64,000 bases of DNA from Cyclobacteriaceae bacterium. GTDB lineage: Bacteria; Bacteroidota; Bacteroidia; Cytophagales; Cyclobacteriaceae. A model generated the notes under the pieces. That model was given only the letters and a program-made list of their open reading frames with translations, searched no databases and was not told the DNA's origin. Each line of letters opens with the position of its first letter. The stretch's first letter is position 1. A program made the translations under genes and the position numbers. Below are positions 45,956 through 54,788 of this stretch, piece after piece. The stretch lies in assembly GCA_016786495.1 (NCBI GenBank), contig JAEUUJ010000047.1:1-64000 (forward strand), written 5' to 3'.

Positions 45956-46492
45956 ATGGAAAAACTACTGGCAACTATTATTCTGGGCGCAGCAGCCATC
46001 GCATGTTATGCGCAGACATTTACCCTGAAAAGCAACGATGTGGGAGGTCAGGCAACCCAGAAGCAATTTGCCAACGTGTTCGGATGCAACGGCGAAAACA
46101 TTTCGCCTCAGCTTTCGTGGGAGAACCCGCCTGCGGGAACACAAAGCTTCGCGGTGACCATCTATGATAAAGACGCACCCACCGGCAGTGGGTTTTGGCA
46201 TTGGGTGATATTCAACATTCCGGCTGATGTGCGTGAGTTGAAGTCAGGCGCAGGCGATATTTCGAAAGGCCTCGCACCAAAAGAAGCGACACAAATCAAG
46301 ACTGATGCCGGAACGCCTGGGTATGTTGGTCCATGTCCGCCTCCCGGCGCTCCGCATGAATACCTGATCACCGTGTTCGCGCTTAAAAGCAAGCTTAACC
46401 TCGATCAGAATGCAACGCCCGCATACGTGGGTTTTAACCTGCATTTCCAGTCGATTGAAAAAGCTTCCATCGTGATGTACGGAAAACGTTAA
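45956..46492 (+). CDS. YbhB/YbcL-type PEBP (Raf kinase inhibitor-like) protein, secreted
   Basis: Protein of 178 residues with a signal peptide ending CYAQ. The PEBP fold is marked by GENISPQLSWENPPAGTQSF, VTIYDKDAPTGSGFWHWVIFN (conserved anion-pocket Asp and His) and YVGPCPPPGAPHEYL. Bacterial YbhB/YbcL proteins bind phosphorylated or carboxylate ligands; their physiological role is not settled. A terminator follows. Confidence 0.94.
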   Translation: MEKLLATIILGAAAIACYAQTFTLKSNDVGGQATQKQFANVFGCNGENISPQLSWENPPAGTQSFAVTIYDKDAPTGSGFWHWVIFNIPADVRELKSGAGDISKGLAPKEATQIKTDAGTPGYVGPCPPPGAPHEYLITVFALKSKLNLDQNATPAYVGFNLHFQSIEKASIVMYGKR

Positions 46493-46515
46493 AATCATCG
46501 ATATGCAATAGAAAG

Positions 46516-46542
46516 CCGCATTTTGAACCATGCGGTTTTTTT
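46516..46542 (+). terminator. Intrinsic terminator after the PEBP gene
   Basis: CCGCAT (46516-46521), 8-base loop, ATGCGG (46530-46535), then seven T residues. Confidence 0.85.
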
Positions 46543-46615
46543 ATTGGAAGTGCACTTTCCTCACCGGAAATTACTATCTTGGTAGACACCCAACACCCCA
46601 CGGACGCGGTTAAAA

Positions 46616-46999
46616 ATGAAAAATGTTTTACTGATCGATGACGACAGTACCTTTCAGTTCATTGGCAAAGCTTTGCTGAAATACGTTGGGGTACCACCGG
46701 AAAACATTCAATCTGCGTTAAGTGGAAAACATGCCATTGATTTACTCAATTCATTTTATTCGGCCGGTAAAGCACTGCCCGATCTGATTCTGCTTGATTT
46801 GAACATGCCCATCATGGATGGGTTCGGATTTTTAGATGCGTTCAATAAGCTCGAGTATCCGAATAAAGAAAAGGCCAAGATTATCGTATTAACGTCTTCC
46901 CAAAACAGTTCCGACATGGAACGCGCCCGCAAGTTTGGGGTAACCCGCTACATGACCAAGCCGCTGCAAGAGGAGGCGTTGCGCGCTGAACTGGCCTGA
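46616..46999 (+). CDS. Stand-alone response regulator receiver protein
   Basis: Protein of 127 residues, receiver domain only. Acidic pocket LLIDDDST, phosphorylated Asp61 in LLDLNMPIMDGF, switch Thr in IVLTSSQNSSD and lysine in YMTKPL. The longer loop before the aspartate and the TSSQN sequence resemble Rcp1-type regulators that serve phytochrome-like kinases. No kinase is adjacent; the nearest is the propeller kinase at 40014, about 3.4 kb upstream. Confidence 0.94.
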   Translation: MKNVLLIDDDSTFQFIGKALLKYVGVPPENIQSALSGKHAIDLLNSFYSAGKALPDLILLDLNMPIMDGFGFLDAFNKLEYPNKEKAKIIVLTSSQNSSDMERARKFGVTRYMTKPLQEEALRAELA

Positions 47000-47017
47000 T
47001 CGTTCGTTGTTTCTACT

Positions 47018-47025
47018 TATCTTTG
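47018..47025 (+). promoter_or_regulatory. Putative -7 box directly before the HelD-like gene
   Basis: TATCTTTG, a perfect TAnnTTTG match, ends 4 bases before the ATG at 47030. As at 25265, transcription would begin at about the start codon. No correctly spaced -33 TTG is visible. Confidence 0.35.
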
Positions 47026-47029
47026 CCGG

Positions 47030-49078
47030 ATGATCAACAGAACCGAGCAGGAAGAACGTGACTATTTAGAGCGGATCAAGGAGAAACTTCAGCAGGCCAT
47101 TAAACGGGCGGATGAAAACGTCAGGCAGTTTTCAGAAGAACTCCGCCAAAACAAAGAATACATTCATGAACACCAGTCGGGTCTTGACGAGGCCGATATG
47201 GTTGCGGCCGAACAATCGGTAAACCGCATGGCGTTTACCGGAGAAGGTGCGGTTGCCCGCAAGCGCAGGCTGCTGAAACTCATCAACTCACCCTACTTCG
47301 GAAGAATCGATTTTGTTCCACAGGGCGAATCGGAAGAACCGGTGTATATCGGCATTCATACGTTTTTTGATGAACTCGATCGCGCTAACCTGGTGCACGA
47401 CTGGCGCGCACCGATCTCGTCCATGTTTTACGACTACGAGTTGGGCGAAGCATCGTATCAAACTCCGTCCGGTAAGATTGCCGGAGAGATTGTGCTGAAG
47501 CGGCAATACAAGATCCGTGACGGGAAAATGGAGTTCATGATCGAAAATGCCGTGAACATCCACGATGAGGTGTTGCAGCAGGAGTTGAGTAAATCGAGTG
47601 ACGACAAAATGAAGAACATTGTCGCCACCATTCAGCGCGATCAAAATGCCGTGATCCGAAATGAAACTACTCCGGTGATGATCATTCAGGGTGTAGCGGG
47701 CTCCGGTAAAACGAGTATTGCACTGCACCGGATAGCTTTCCTGTTATACCGGTACCGGGACGAAATACGGTCGCGCGACATCCTCGTGATTTCACCAAAC
47801 AAAGTATTTTCCGACTATATCAGTAACGTGTTGCCCGAACTGGGCGAAGAGCATATCCCGGAAACGGGAATGGAAGAAATTGCGAGTCAGCTGTTCGAAA
47901 ATAAAATTCCATTTCAAACCTTCTTTGAACAGGTTGCGCTGCTGCTGGAACAACACGATGATGCGTTTATTGAACGCATCAGGTTTAAAGCATCGTTTGA
48001 TTTTCTGGCTTCGCTGAACCGTTACCTGATCCATATTGAAAATAACTATTTCGATTTTACAGAATTGAAAGTAGGGAAGGTGATGCTTCCTTTTCCTTTC
48101 ATTCAGGAACGCTTCCGGGCCTATCACCGGATGCCGCTCTTAAGGAGATTTCCGGAAGTTGTGCGCGATGTAAGCAACCATTTGCGCAACGTTGTTCAGC
48201 GCAAGCTGACCGGTGAAGAGAAGAACACGATCTGGCAGGGTATTCCGAAAATGTTCCGGTTTGGAAACGCGATGGATCTGTATCGGGATTTTTATTCCTG
48301 GTTGGGCAAGCCTGAAATGTTTAAGACCATGCCCGGCGGCAAACTTGAATTCAGCGATGTGTTTCCGTTGATTTATTTCAAGATGCGGCTGGAAGGATAT
48401 GAGGCCTACGATCGCGTAAAGCATTTGCTGATTGATGAGATGCAGGATTATACTCCGGTGCAATATGCAGTGCTGGCCAGATTGTTCAGTTGTAAGAAAA
48501 CAATCCTCGGAGATGTTAGTCAGATGGTTAATCCCTACAGCGCATCTTCTGCTGAAAGCATTGAACGTGTTTTTCCGCAGGGAGACGTAGTTAAACTTTT
48601 CCGAAGCTATCGTTCCACATATGAAATCACACGCTTCGCACAACAGCTGTCAGCCAATCCGAACAGCGTCCCGATGGAGCGCCACGGACCTGAACCGCAA
48701 GTTCTGGGATTCGGCAGCAATGCCGAGGAAATGACCGAACTCCGGAAAATGATCGCGGATTTCCGTGCTTCGAAACATGTTTCACTGGGCATTATTTGTA
48801 AGATTCAGGAGCAGGCAGAGTTTGTGTTTGATGCCTTGCGCGCGCATGATGTGCATTTGCTTACGCCTGAAAGCTCATCGTTTTACGAGGGCGTGATCGT
48901 GACTACCGCACACCTGGCCAAGGGACTTGAATTCGACCGGGTTATTATTCCCTTTACGTCGGCCAACAATTACCGAACCGATGTGGATAAGAGCATGCTG
49001 TACATAGCCTGTACCCGGGCCATGCATGAACTTACGCTCACGTACGCGAAAGCCTGCACCGCCTTCATTAAGGTTTAG
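47030..49078 (+). CDS. HelD-like superfamily 1 helicase / RNA polymerase recycling factor
   Basis: Protein of 682 residues. An N-terminal coiled-coil arm (about 5-60) leads into the HelD-specific SPYFGRIDF segment. Walker A is GVAGSGKTS (about 224-232), Walker B is LLIDEMQD (about 463-470), and motifs AHLAKGLEFDRVIIPF and YIACTRAMHELTL close the protein. In Gram-positive bacteria HelD removes RNA polymerase from stalled complexes. The same role here is inference. A related UvrD/Rep helicase is the alternative, but the N-terminal arm favours HelD. Confidence 0.88.
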   Translation: MINRTEQEERDYLERIKEKLQQAIKRADENVRQFSEELRQNKEYIHEHQSGLDEADMVAAEQSVNRMAFTGEGAVARKRRLLKLINSPYFGRIDFVPQGESEEPVYIGIHTFFDELDRANLVHDWRAPISSMFYDYELGEASYQTPSGKIAGEIVLKRQYKIRDGKMEFMIENAVNIHDEVLQQELSKSSDDKMKNIVATIQRDQNAVIRNETTPVMIIQGVAGSGKTSIALHRIAFLLYRYRDEIRSRDILVISPNKVFSDYISNVLPELGEEHIPETGMEEIASQLFENKIPFQTFFEQVALLLEQHDDAFIERIRFKASFDFLASLNRYLIHIENNYFDFTELKVGKVMLPFPFIQERFRAYHRMPLLRRFPEVVRDVSNHLRNVVQRKLTGEEKNTIWQGIPKMFRFGNAMDLYRDFYSWLGKPEMFKTMPGGKLEFSDVFPLIYFKMRLEGYEAYDRVKHLLIDEMQDYTPVQYAVLARLFSCKKTILGDVSQMVNPYSASSAESIERVFPQGDVVKLFRSYRSTYEITRFAQQLSANPNSVPMERHGPEPQVLGFGSNAEEMTELRKMIADFRASKHVSLGIICKIQEQAEFVFDALRAHDVHLLTPESSSFYEGVIVTTAHLAKGLEFDRVIIPFTSANNYRTDVDKSMLYIACTRAMHELTLTYAKACTAFIKV

Positions 49079-49100
49079 TTTTTTGTTGGATTCGGTTTGT

Positions 49101-49108
49101 TATATTTG
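49101..49108 (+). promoter_or_regulatory. Putative -7 box for the TMEM175-like gene
   Basis: TATATTTG, a perfect TAnnTTTG match, 18 bases before the ATG at 49127. A TTTTTTG lies upstream, with a 15-base spacer, shorter than usual. Confidence 0.4.
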
Positions 49109-49126
49109 GCAACCTGATTCAAACCT

Positions 49127-49729
49127 ATGCAGTTCAAGTATCCTCACGACCGGGTCGTATTTTTTAGTGATGCCGTGTTCGCGATTGCCATCACGCTACT
49201 GGTTATCGAAATCAAAATTCCCACACATGAGCAGATTCATGAATTGGGAATGGGGGGTGTGCTTTCCAAGCTTATCCCGTTATTCATTGCTTTTCTGATC
49301 AGCTTTTTGGTAACAGCACTTTTCTGGCGCTGGCACCTGATTGTGATGCACTACGTAAAAAATATTGACAACCGGTTGTTATGGCTGAATGTCTGGCTGT
49401 TGTTGTTTGTGGCACTGCTGCCGTTCTCATCGGGATTTTACTCGGAGAACTTTAGCTCAAACTGGCCGTTCTTTTTGTATTGCATCGACCTTGCGCTGGT
49501 CGGGTTGTTCACCTACGCCATTACCGCGTACGTGATCCGGAAAGAGAACCTGACTGAGACATTGGGTAAGAAACAGGCGCAATGGATGCGTTTGCGCGCA
49601 CTCATTACGCCCATCGTATTTTTGTCGTGTATTCCCTTAGCCATCCTTTCTCCGATGTTCGGCCGGTTAGGCTTTCTGCTGATTTTCGTTTTTCAGATTA
49701 TCGGTGCGCGGTATTATCGGAATAAGTGA
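49127..49729 (+). CDS. TMEM175 family (DUF1211) potassium channel-like protein
   Basis: Protein of 200 residues with six helices. The first carries the diagnostic motif RVVFFSDAVFAIAITLLVIE (R-x3-FSD), which in TMEM175 channels shapes the first helix. Bacterial homologues form tetrameric potassium-permeable channels without the usual selectivity filter. It ends directly against the convergent permease gene at 49730 with no gap. Confidence 0.92.
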   Translation: MQFKYPHDRVVFFSDAVFAIAITLLVIEIKIPTHEQIHELGMGGVLSKLIPLFIAFLISFLVTALFWRWHLIVMHYVKNIDNRLLWLNVWLLLFVALLPFSSGFYSENFSSNWPFFLYCIDLALVGLFTYAITAYVIRKENLTETLGKKQAQWMRLRALITPIVFLSCIPLAILSPMFGRLGFLLIFVFQIIGARYYRNK

Positions 49730-52117
49730 TCATTCGCTCCGAAGACTCTTCACCGGATTGGTTCGGGCCGCCCGGAGTGATTCAACGCTTACGGTGATTC
49801 CGGCAATTGCCATACTGATCATTCCTGCTGCTACAAAAACGGCCAGCGTAATCTCGGTTTTATACGCAAACCCTTGCAGCCATTTGTCCATCATGTAATA
49901 TCCTGCAGGGATACCCACAACGAATGCGATCAGGACCAGGATCATGAAATCGCGGGAGAGCAGTCCGATGACATTCGGAACCGATGCACCCAGAACTTTA
50001 CGGATGCCGATCTCTTTCGTACGCTGCTCGGTCGTAAATGCGGCCAGCGCATACAAACCCAGGCAGGCAACAAAAATGGCCAAACCGGCAAACAGCACAA
50101 CTACTTTCGAGAGGTTTTGCTCTGAGCGATACAGCGAACTGAGGTGTTCGTCCAGGAACAGGTATTCAAATGACGCATTGATGTTTTTCTGATAAATGTT
50201 TTCTAATTGTTTTACCGTGGCGGTCAGGTTGCCGGTATTCACTTTCACGAGCAGGTAGTTGTAAGGCTCAGACTGAACGGTGTTGTGAAAGCAAAGTGGC
50301 TTGATGGCCTGATGCAGTGAGTTAAAATGGAAGTTCTCCGTCACGCCAACGATTTCCGTGACTTGTCCGAAGCCCATCACAGAAACACGCTGACCGATGG
50401 CTTGTTCGGGCGTGAGGCCGAGGTAGTCGACTGTGGCACGGTTCACCACCAATTGCGTGGTGGTATCGGTACCGTCTTTGGTTTCCGGCAGATTTTTACC
50501 GGCGATCAGCTTGATGTTGAGCACGCCCAGCGTTTCATGTGTTGCCCGGATCGTTTGAATCGGTGCTCCCGCTTCGTCTCCCGGTTTGTAAATTGAACGA
50601 CCGCTTGCATAATTGCCCGGATAGGATTGTGAACGCGCTACGCTCACCACATCGCTCAGTCCTTCGTATGCCGTTTTCACAGCCAGCACCTGGTCGCGGT
50701 CTTTCGCAGGAGCCGTCATCACGGCCAGCACTTGTTCGGGTTCATATCCTAACTTCTTGTCGCGGATGTACATCATCTGCTTATAGAATACAACTGAACA
50801 AATGATCAGAATGATCGATACGGAAAATTGAAATACCACCAAACCTTTTCGCACAAAAGCCTGTCCGCCTGAAGGGGTGAGTTTTTGCAAGGCGAGTTTC
50901 GGTGAAAAAGATGACAGGTACAGGGCAGGGTAAAGGCCGGCCAACAGTGTTAGCACAAACCAAACCGTGCCAAAGCCCAACCAGAATGTACCGGAACGAA
51001 TGAATTCCATCGTGATCGATTTTCCACTCAGTTGATTGAATGAGGGCAGGAGCATGCTGAAGATAGCCATGCTTACGAGTAAAGACACGAGAACAAAAAC
51101 AGATGCCTCCATGTAAAACCGTCTCGTGAGCTGAAAGAACGTTGCGCCCAGCGTTTTTGTAATACCGACTTCTTTGTTTCTTCGCTGCGACTGTGCGGTG
51201 GAAAGGTTCATGTAATTAACGGCAGCGATGATCAGGATGATGCTGGCCAACGCGATCAGGATTTTCACCTGCTTCAGGTCACCATACGGTCTGCGGTCTG
51301 AAGGATCAAAGTCACCGGAATGCAGGCGCATGTTGAGCAGCGGCTGGAGGGTAATGGTCGAATGCCTGTTTTCGGCCGGAACATTCCGCTCAAACATGGC
51401 CGTAATTTTTTGTTCGGCAACCTGTTGCGATACACCTTCATGCAACAGGAAAAACGAATCGAAGCTTGCATTGCTCCAGCTTTGTGTTTGTTCTTGCCCG
51501 AACCAGTTCGATGAGAAACTTGCAATTAATGCCGGGTGAAGAGATGAGTTGGATGGAAAATCTTGATAAACCCCGGCAACTTCAAGTTGCAGTCCGCCAT
51601 CTACTTTTAATGTCTGGCCGATGGGATCAACATCACCAAAGTACTTTTCAGCAGCACCTTCGCTGATAACGACCATACCGGGCTTGCTTAATTCATGGCC
51701 ATTTCCTTTTACAAACGTAAATGTGAGGATATCGAATAACTCGGGATCGGCATAGAACAGATTCGGTTCGCTGAAATTTTCGGTGTCGCGCGAAACAAAC
51801 GCTAAATCGCCAAAGTTGTGATGGAAGTATCGCGCGGCCTTTTCGACTTCGGGAATCTCCTTCATGGCCGTGGTCGCCAGCTTGTTGGGGGTGCCGCCCA
51901 TTTTACGCGAATCCATTCCTGAACCGAATGTAGACACTCCCCGATAAACCCGCGCCTTGTTGGTGTGAAAGGTATCGTACGACAATTCGTCAATGACATA
52001 CAGGCTTATCGCAAGAAAAGCGGTTAGTCCGAGTGTAAGTCCGACAATGTTAATGATGCTGAAAGACTTGTAGCGCAGCATGGTGCGCAGTGCGATTTTC
52101 AGGTAGTTGAACAGCAT
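49730..52117 (-). CDS. FtsX/MacB-type ABC transporter permease
   Basis: Inner-membrane permease of 795 residues, third copy in the window. Same layout: helix near 20-40, periplasmic domain, FtsX helices, second periplasmic domain, FtsX C-terminus. Loops are NKEVGITKTLGATF in the first half and KEIGIRKVLGAS in the second; the first departs from the usual RK (TK instead). No ATPase adjacent. The substrate is unknown. Confidence 0.93.
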   Translation of the reverse strand: MLFNYLKIALRTMLRYKSFSIINIVGLTLGLTAFLAISLYVIDELSYDTFHTNKARVYRGVSTFGSGMDSRKMGGTPNKLATTAMKEIPEVEKAARYFHHNFGDLAFVSRDTENFSEPNLFYADPELFDILTFTFVKGNGHELSKPGMVVISEGAAEKYFGDVDPIGQTLKVDGGLQLEVAGVYQDFPSNSSLHPALIASFSSNWFGQEQTQSWSNASFDSFFLLHEGVSQQVAEQKITAMFERNVPAENRHSTITLQPLLNMRLHSGDFDPSDRRPYGDLKQVKILIALASIILIIAAVNYMNLSTAQSQRRNKEVGITKTLGATFFQLTRRFYMEASVFVLVSLLVSMAIFSMLLPSFNQLSGKSITMEFIRSGTFWLGFGTVWFVLTLLAGLYPALYLSSFSPKLALQKLTPSGGQAFVRKGLVVFQFSVSIILIICSVVFYKQMMYIRDKKLGYEPEQVLAVMTAPAKDRDQVLAVKTAYEGLSDVVSVARSQSYPGNYASGRSIYKPGDEAGAPIQTIRATHETLGVLNIKLIAGKNLPETKDGTDTTTQLVVNRATVDYLGLTPEQAIGQRVSVMGFGQVTEIVGVTENFHFNSLHQAIKPLCFHNTVQSEPYNYLLVKVNTGNLTATVKQLENIYQKNINASFEYLFLDEHLSSLYRSEQNLSKVVVLFAGLAIFVACLGLYALAAFTTEQRTKEIGIRKVLGASVPNVIGLLSRDFMILVLIAFVVGIPAGYYMMDKWLQGFAYKTEITLAVFVAAGMISMAIAGITVSVESLRAARTNPVKSLRSE

Positions 52118-52433
52118 GGCGATTCAGGTTTTTGCAAGGATGGTTTACGAAAATCATTCCAAGCTGAGGAGCGCGATTTCGCCACCATTTTCGGTCATTT
52201 GCCGAAGTTGTCAGTCCGGTTTTGCACGTAACCGTTCGCTGGCGTGCAGTTTAATCGCTGGAACCAGGCTGCCAAGCAGGGCGAGTTACACAGGTAGTTT
52301 TGAAGAAAGATTAACGGCATCTTCGTCAGGTAATTTATAGTCTGCAGCGTTGTCCCGATAAGTCACCAACTGGGCCAAACCTTTTGAGAAGGTTTGAGTT
52401 GAAAGATGAAATAACACCAAAAGCCTATCTGAA
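52118..52433. other. Divergent intergenic region
   Basis: A 316-base gap between the divergent permease gene and the DUF5694 gene. A small hairpin AAACCTT-TTGAG-AAGGTTT (52378-52396 region) lies 40 bases before the DUF5694 start and could influence its mRNA. No gene and no clear promoter box. Confidence 0.35.
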
Positions 52434-53303
52434 ATGATGCGACTCATCTTAATCTTTTTGTTGCTACCATGTGCAGTGTTTGCGCAAAGTCCGTTACAAA
52501 AATTGCACACCATTTTTGAGGACGATCAGGTCAAGCCGACTGTACTCTTGCTTGGAGTCTTTCATTTTGCCGGTGAGCAAGTAGATGTCAACACAACTCC
52601 AGACGCTCTTGCCGTTAATATGCTGTTGCCTGAACGGCAACGGCAAATCCAAGAGTTGGTTGACGCGCTCGCAAAATTCAAACCTACCAAAATTGTCATT
52701 GAGGGGCAGCCGCAGTCCCAAGCTAGGTTGGATTCTCTTTTGAAGTTGTACAAGTCTGGGAAAGCGGCTCTGCCTTCCAAATTTATGGCGAGTGAAACTG
52801 TACAAATTGGGTTCAGGTTAGCAAACAAACTTGGTTTGAATACGGTTTACCCCGTAGACGCAAAAACGTTTCGCTTTCAACTTAGTGCTGCCGATTCTAT
52901 TACTACGTTTAAAAAGTATCAGGATCAGTCGGACTCGACTTTCGAGTATTGGGATGCGCGTTATGAGGCAGAGAGTCAGTTTGACGACACCCTGTGCTAT
53001 TCGTTGCCGCTAAAAAAGTATCTGAGTTTCGTTAACTCCCCGGAAAAACTTGCCCGATCTAATGGCAGATGGCTTATTACGACCAAGCGGGGTACCAATC
53101 TGGAGCCGATTGGTGCTGATGGCTTTATTACCAGGTATTTCAACCGGAACGTTCGAATTTACTCAAACATTCAACGTGTGGTTACGCGTAAGGATGATCG
53201 CATATTGGTGATTTACGGAGCCACGCATATGTACATGCTTTCCGCGTTGTTTAATGCCAGCCCTGAGTTTGCTGTTGAAGATGTTCAGAAGTATCTGAAG
53301 TAG
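52434..53303 (+). CDS. DUF5694 family secreted protein
   Basis: Protein of 289 residues with a signal peptide (FLLLPCAVFAQ). The domain begins KPTVLLLGVFHFAGEQVDV, then FKPTKIVIEGQPQ and LANKLGLNTVYPVDA, ending with RILVIYGATHMYMLS. These are DUF5694 features and recall TraB/Tiki-type proteins (an N-terminal GxxH and a C-terminal GxxH), which may be metal-dependent peptidases. The catalytic role is unproven. The ATG at 52437 is an equally possible start. Confidence 0.8.
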   Translation: MMRLILIFLLLPCAVFAQSPLQKLHTIFEDDQVKPTVLLLGVFHFAGEQVDVNTTPDALAVNMLLPERQRQIQELVDALAKFKPTKIVIEGQPQSQARLDSLLKLYKSGKAALPSKFMASETVQIGFRLANKLGLNTVYPVDAKTFRFQLSAADSITTFKKYQDQSDSTFEYWDARYEAESQFDDTLCYSLPLKKYLSFVNSPEKLARSNGRWLITTKRGTNLEPIGADGFITRYFNRNVRIYSNIQRVVTRKDDRILVIYGATHMYMLSALFNASPEFAVEDVQKYLK

Positions 53304-53520
53304 AGGTTCTGAGTTCGATCTCATGTAGTTACCCTGATAGATCAAACACTGCTTTAGCGTTGTTTATTGTAATTTTCATGCTTTAGCTGTCGCTTGGAAA
53401 AGTGTGCTTTCTTTGGTTTCTTTCAAACCTGATCAAATTTTCTTGTTCATATAGTTCCGGATAAGCGCCAAACAAATGTGTGTGATGTCGCGTCAGGTCG
53501 GTTGTGGACAGTTTGTTGTC

Positions 53521-54714
53521 ATGAAAAATTTTTCCTTTCTCGCCTGTCTGTTATTGATTGCGTCATGTTCGGATGATCACCCCCGGGATCCGCGAACAAC
53601 GGCTACCGATATTCCTCACGTCAATATCACCACAGCCAACAATGCTTCAATCGATGAGGAATACGTTGTGGGAGAAGTTGCGATAATGGAAGGGACGCGA
53701 ACCAGTTTCACGGGCCCGATGCGGATCAAAGTGCGCGGCAACAGCAGCGCTGGCTACCCGAAAAAGCCCTATCGCATTAAACTTGATGCTTCTTCTGAGG
53801 TGCTTGGACTCGCGAAAAATAAAGACTGGGTTTTATTGGCCAACTTTCTGGATGAAACGCTGCTCACGAATGCGATTGCATTAAAAACTGCGAGCTTGCT
53901 GGATATGCCTTTTACGAATCACATTATTCCGGTTGATGTATCGATAAATGGTGTGTATGCAGGCAGTTACAACCTTACCGAGCAAGTTGAAACCGGCAAA
54001 AACCGGGTAGATGTTGAGCCAAACGGGCAACTCCTCGAGCTCGATCAGTATTTTGATGAGACGTGGCAATTTCGTTCGGCTCAGTTCGATTTGCCGGTTA
54101 TGATACATTATCCGAAACTCACGTCAGAAACTCAACTCCAGCCAATTCAAAATCAGTTCGACATACTCACTGCGTTGATGGCCGATCCTTCGTTTCCTGA
54201 AAACAATTATCTCGACTACATCGATCAGCAATCGATCATTAATTTCTTTGTTGTGATGCTGATGACCGATAACGAGGAATTAAATCACCCAAAGAGTATT
54301 TTCCTCTATAAACCTGCAGGCGGTAAATACCATCTGGGCCCTGTATGGGATTTTGACTGGGGTTTTGGATTCGAACGAGACTTCACACATTTTTCCACCC
54401 ATTCGTATCCGCTGTTTTGGTCGCCTGTGAACAACTTTTCCGGCGGCTCGTTCTTTTCGCGATTTCTGGAAGATCCGCATCTGAAAGCCGAACTGTTGCA
54501 AACGTGGAGTACATTCAAAACTACGAAGCTTCCGCTGCTGCTGGAATATGTAGACGATTACTCCAAACGGATCGCATCGTCATACAAAAGGGATTATGTC
54601 CGGTGGAAAAGTCAGCAAGGCGATCGATCACCTGAACTTAATGCTGAATACATCAAAAACTGGTTGGTCAACCGAGCAGCTTTTATTGATATCTACCTGG
54701 ACGATCTGCCTTGA
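53521..54714 (+). CDS. CotH kinase family lipoprotein
   Basis: Protein of 397 residues from the ATG at 53521, with a lipoprotein signal ending IASC (Cys15). The CotH domain is marked by IKVRGNSSAGYPKKPYRIKL near 75, DWVLLANFLDETLLTNAIAL, MTDNEELNHPKSIFLYK and the active-site GPVWDFDWGFGFERDF. CotH is a protein kinase-like fold that phosphorylates spore coat proteins in Bacillus. In Bacteroidota the substrates are unknown. It is convergent with a permease, with a shared terminator between. Confidence 0.9.
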   Translation: MKNFSFLACLLLIASCSDDHPRDPRTTATDIPHVNITTANNASIDEEYVVGEVAIMEGTRTSFTGPMRIKVRGNSSAGYPKKPYRIKLDASSEVLGLAKNKDWVLLANFLDETLLTNAIALKTASLLDMPFTNHIIPVDVSINGVYAGSYNLTEQVETGKNRVDVEPNGQLLELDQYFDETWQFRSAQFDLPVMIHYPKLTSETQLQPIQNQFDILTALMADPSFPENNYLDYIDQQSIINFFVVMLMTDNEELNHPKSIFLYKPAGGKYHLGPVWDFDWGFGFERDFTHFSTHSYPLFWSPVNNFSGGSFFSRFLEDPHLKAELLQTWSTFKTTKLPLLLEYVDDYSKRIASSYKRDYVRWKSQQGDRSPELNAEYIKNWLVNRAAFIDIYLDDLP

Positions 54715-54724
54715 CGGCTTGCTC

Positions 54725-54761
54725 CAAAAAAGAAACCGCCAGTGAAGTTTCCTTCGCTGGC
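54725..54761 (-). terminator. Intrinsic terminator between convergent genes
   Basis: GCCAGTGAA (54738-54746) and TTCGCTGGC (54753-54761) form a stem with one G-T pair and a 6-base loop. On the minus strand the stem is followed by GGTTTC then six T residues, which suits termination of the leftward permease transcript. Confidence 0.7.
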
Positions 54762-54788
54762 AGTTGTGTGTTAAATACCGGCAGTTGA

